A DNA stretch of 64,000 bases from Streptomyces griseocarneus (lineage in GTDB: Bacteria; Actinomycetota; Actinomycetes; Streptomycetales; Streptomycetaceae), in NCBI RefSeq assembly GCF_014655595.1, contig NZ_BNBL01000020.1, positions 30,364 to 94,363 on the forward strand. Reading direction: 5' to 3'. The notes beneath the pieces are model-generated. The model was not told the origin of the DNA and searched no databases. It saw only the letters and a program-made list of their open reading frames with translations. How positions within the stretch are numbered: the stretch's first letter is position 1; each line of letters begins with the position of its first letter. Positions 62,771 to 64,000 of the stretch are shown one piece after another. Position numbers and translations under genes: made by a program.

Positions 62771-63604
62771 TCAAATAACGTCCTGCTGGCCTTGTTGGGG
62801 CTGATCGAGTTGCTGCTCACGCATTCGCTGCTCTGCGCGCAGTTGTTCAACCGTAGTTGCGTACAACTCCAGACTAAGCCTGTCATCCCCCTGCGCGTAC
62901 GGCGCGATTCCCAGCTCCAGTGCAGTCGTATGCTGCTCCAGACTGTCGGCAGTCTGCTGGAGATTGAACGCCCGCTCGCGAGGCTTGAAGTAGCCCGCTG
63001 CACCCGTCACCACCGTGACGGTGAAGCCTAGGCCAATCAAGGCCCCCTTTGCAGGTTGAGGGGGGTCGTACCAAGCCGTGACTGCAGTAATTCCGGCCGA
63101 ACCAATGAAGAGCAGCCACTGCATAAGGAGGTGCACGCGGCGATAGTGTCGAGACTCCTTACGCAATCTAGCTATCTCACCAGGAATCCGTTCCTTGTAC
63201 GAGGCTTGCCTCTCCAAGGGTGGAGGGATCATCCGCCTCGCCTCGAGGATTCTTCGTTCCTCGGCCAACTCAAGGTCAAGCTTGAGCTTCTTTAGCGGAG
63301 TTCCCGAATCTTGCCAGAAACCTCCGTCAGAGAATTCAGCCGCGAATTGCACAACGGTGGCGACACCCAAAACTAAAAGAGAGCACCCAAACGCGCCGTT
63401 GATTGCACTCGGCGCATCAGCATGCAGCCAGAAGAAGACCTTCACGCCAACCCACGCAAGAACCGTAATCAGCGCTGCGATGGGAGTTCCATAGAACCCG
63501 AATACTTGGAAACGTCGATTTTTGATACGTTGCTGCAGGTCGGCCACCTGCTCTCGATAACTGATCAGAGCGTCAGTGGTTGACACACTCCGCAACTCCG
63601 GCAT
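62771..63604 (-). CDS. SLATT/DUF4231-type membrane protein
   Basis: A 277-residue protein with two pairs of hydrophobic segments (FGFYGTPIAALITVLAWVGVKVFFWL with AINGAFGCSLLVLGVATVVQF, and LLMQWLLFIGSAGITAVTAW with ALIGLGFTVTVVTGAAGYF). A charged helical region lies between them and YFKPRERAFNLQQTADSLEQHTTALELGIAPY near the end, the SLATT/DUF4231 signature. SLATT proteins are predicted pore-forming effectors in nucleotide-signal defence systems. GC is lower than its neighbours, suggesting transfer. No sensor or nucleotidyltransferase is visible. The ATG has only a weak GGGGA upstream. Confidence 0.75.
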   Translation of the reverse strand: MPELRSVSTTDALISYREQVADLQQRIKNRRFQVFGFYGTPIAALITVLAWVGVKVFFWLHADAPSAINGAFGCSLLVLGVATVVQFAAEFSDGGFWQDSGTPLKKLKLDLELAEERRILEARRMIPPPLERQASYKERIPGEIARLRKESRHYRRVHLLMQWLLFIGSAGITAVTAWYDPPQPAKGALIGLGFTVTVVTGAAGYFKPRERAFNLQQTADSLEQHTTALELGIAPYAQGDDRLSLELYATTVEQLRAEQRMREQQLDQPQQGQQDVI

Positions 63605-63935
63605 CGAATTTACGTTCCCCCTCGGTCTTACGCCCCAGTGATCGAGTCGAGTTCGAACAGTCAACACCCCGCCAACCCAGGGGAAGTCGACACCGCCCTC
63701 TCCTTGGCAACATGATGTCGCACATAAGTGATCTACGAGGTGCCAACGAGCCTTCTCCCTGGCACCGATGGTCGGGCCCCTGTGGGCTACGGGACGTGGC
63801 ACACGTGACTCCGAGTCACCTCACGGTCCAACGTCGCGGCCTACTCTGGTTCGCCCGAGAGCTTCGCCATGTCCGCCGCACGTAAGGTGACTACCCATCC
63901 AGTTTGGGCCACCGGGCACGAGACGCACTTACAGC
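63605..63935. other. 331-bp gap before the IS element
   Basis: No gene seen. It presumably contains the left terminal repeat of the IS element just upstream of 63936, but the other end is outside the window, so the repeat cannot be defined. Confidence 0.4.
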
Positions 63936-64000
63936 ATGGGGACGTCGCCGTGGATCGTGTCGGATGAGCTGTGGGATCACCTGGAGCCGCTGCCGCCGCA
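63936..64000 (+). CDS. IS5-type transposase, N-terminus only
   Basis: The last 65 bases read MGTSPWIVSDELWDHLEPLPP, the standard beginning of IS5-family transposases of streptomycetes. The gene continues past the window edge, so completeness and copy number are unknown. It sits beside the SLATT gene at the edge of the variable region. Confidence 0.8.
   Translation, partial: MGTSPWIVSDELWDHLEPLPP

Overview
The window is high-GC actinobacterial DNA, almost certainly a Streptomyces chromosome. Third codon positions are strongly GC-biased, genes sit in short translationally coupled operons (ATGA/GTGA overlaps), and the block 13.5-27.5 kb carries an ordinary Streptomyces core neighbourhood (FtsK-like protein, MocR/YczE pair, rbpA, fxsA, ppm, lnt, acyl-CoA dehydrogenase, GH18 chitinase). 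No tRNA, rRNA or CRISPR array was recognised.

Region 1 (1-7.1 kb): a tightly packed operon of a benzoylformate-decarboxylase-type ThDP enzyme, an FAD-linked 2-hydroxyacid dehydrogenase, an atypical P450, a GxSxG lipase-like hydrolase, a plant-alpha-dioxygenase-like haem enzyme and a small coiled-coil protein. Together they can be read as a bacterial fatty-acid alpha-oxidation/oxylipin pathway: lipase frees the acid, alpha-dioxygenase makes the 2-hydroperoxide, the P450 acts on a hydroperoxide, the FAD enzyme oxidises a 2-hydroxyacid, and the ThDP enzyme decarboxylates the 2-oxoacid to the one-carbon-shorter aldehyde. This is the strongest candidate for an undescribed system.

Region 2 (7.2-31 kb): housekeeping and accessory chromosome. 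It has a SEDS-family RodA/FtsW protein, an ATP-dependent DNA ligase, a secreted glycosidase, an ankyrin protein, an FtsK-like protein with a broken P-loop, RbpA behind a textbook sigma-R promoter, lipoprotein N-acyltransferase next to polyprenyl-phosphomannose synthase, a chitinase with DasR-like operators, a DhaL-DhaM fusion without DhaK, a PP2C phosphatase and a PIG-L deacetylase.

Region 3 (31-41.4 kb): a BtuFCD-type ABC uptake operon converges on an isocyanide synthase-P450 operon. That operon is divergent from a copper operon (Met-rich small protein, CopA, PCuAC chaperone), followed by an ECF sigma factor, a zinc anti-sigma-like protein and a Met/His-loop membrane protein. A copper-binding isonitrile (chalkophore-like) locus is a reasonable hypothesis.

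Region 4 (41.7-45 kb): a holin-like small protein, then a GAF-domain regulator next to an aldehyde dehydrogenase, closed by a strong hairpin terminator.

Region 5 (about 45.1-62.3 kb): an actinomycete integrative and conjugative element (AICE). It carries a tyrosine integrase and TTG-started excisionase; a replication module of ATPase, Prim-Pol, SSB and a complete family-A DNA polymerase; a C5 methyltransferase; a TraB/FtsK transfer ATPase with clt-like TGTCAG repeats; several Spd-like membrane proteins; and a GntR regulator with three matching operator-like sites. No tRNA or clear att duplication was found, so the right edge is uncertain.

Region 6 (62.3-64 kb): lower-GC sequence with a SLATT-type membrane protein and the start of an IS5-type transposase that runs off the window.
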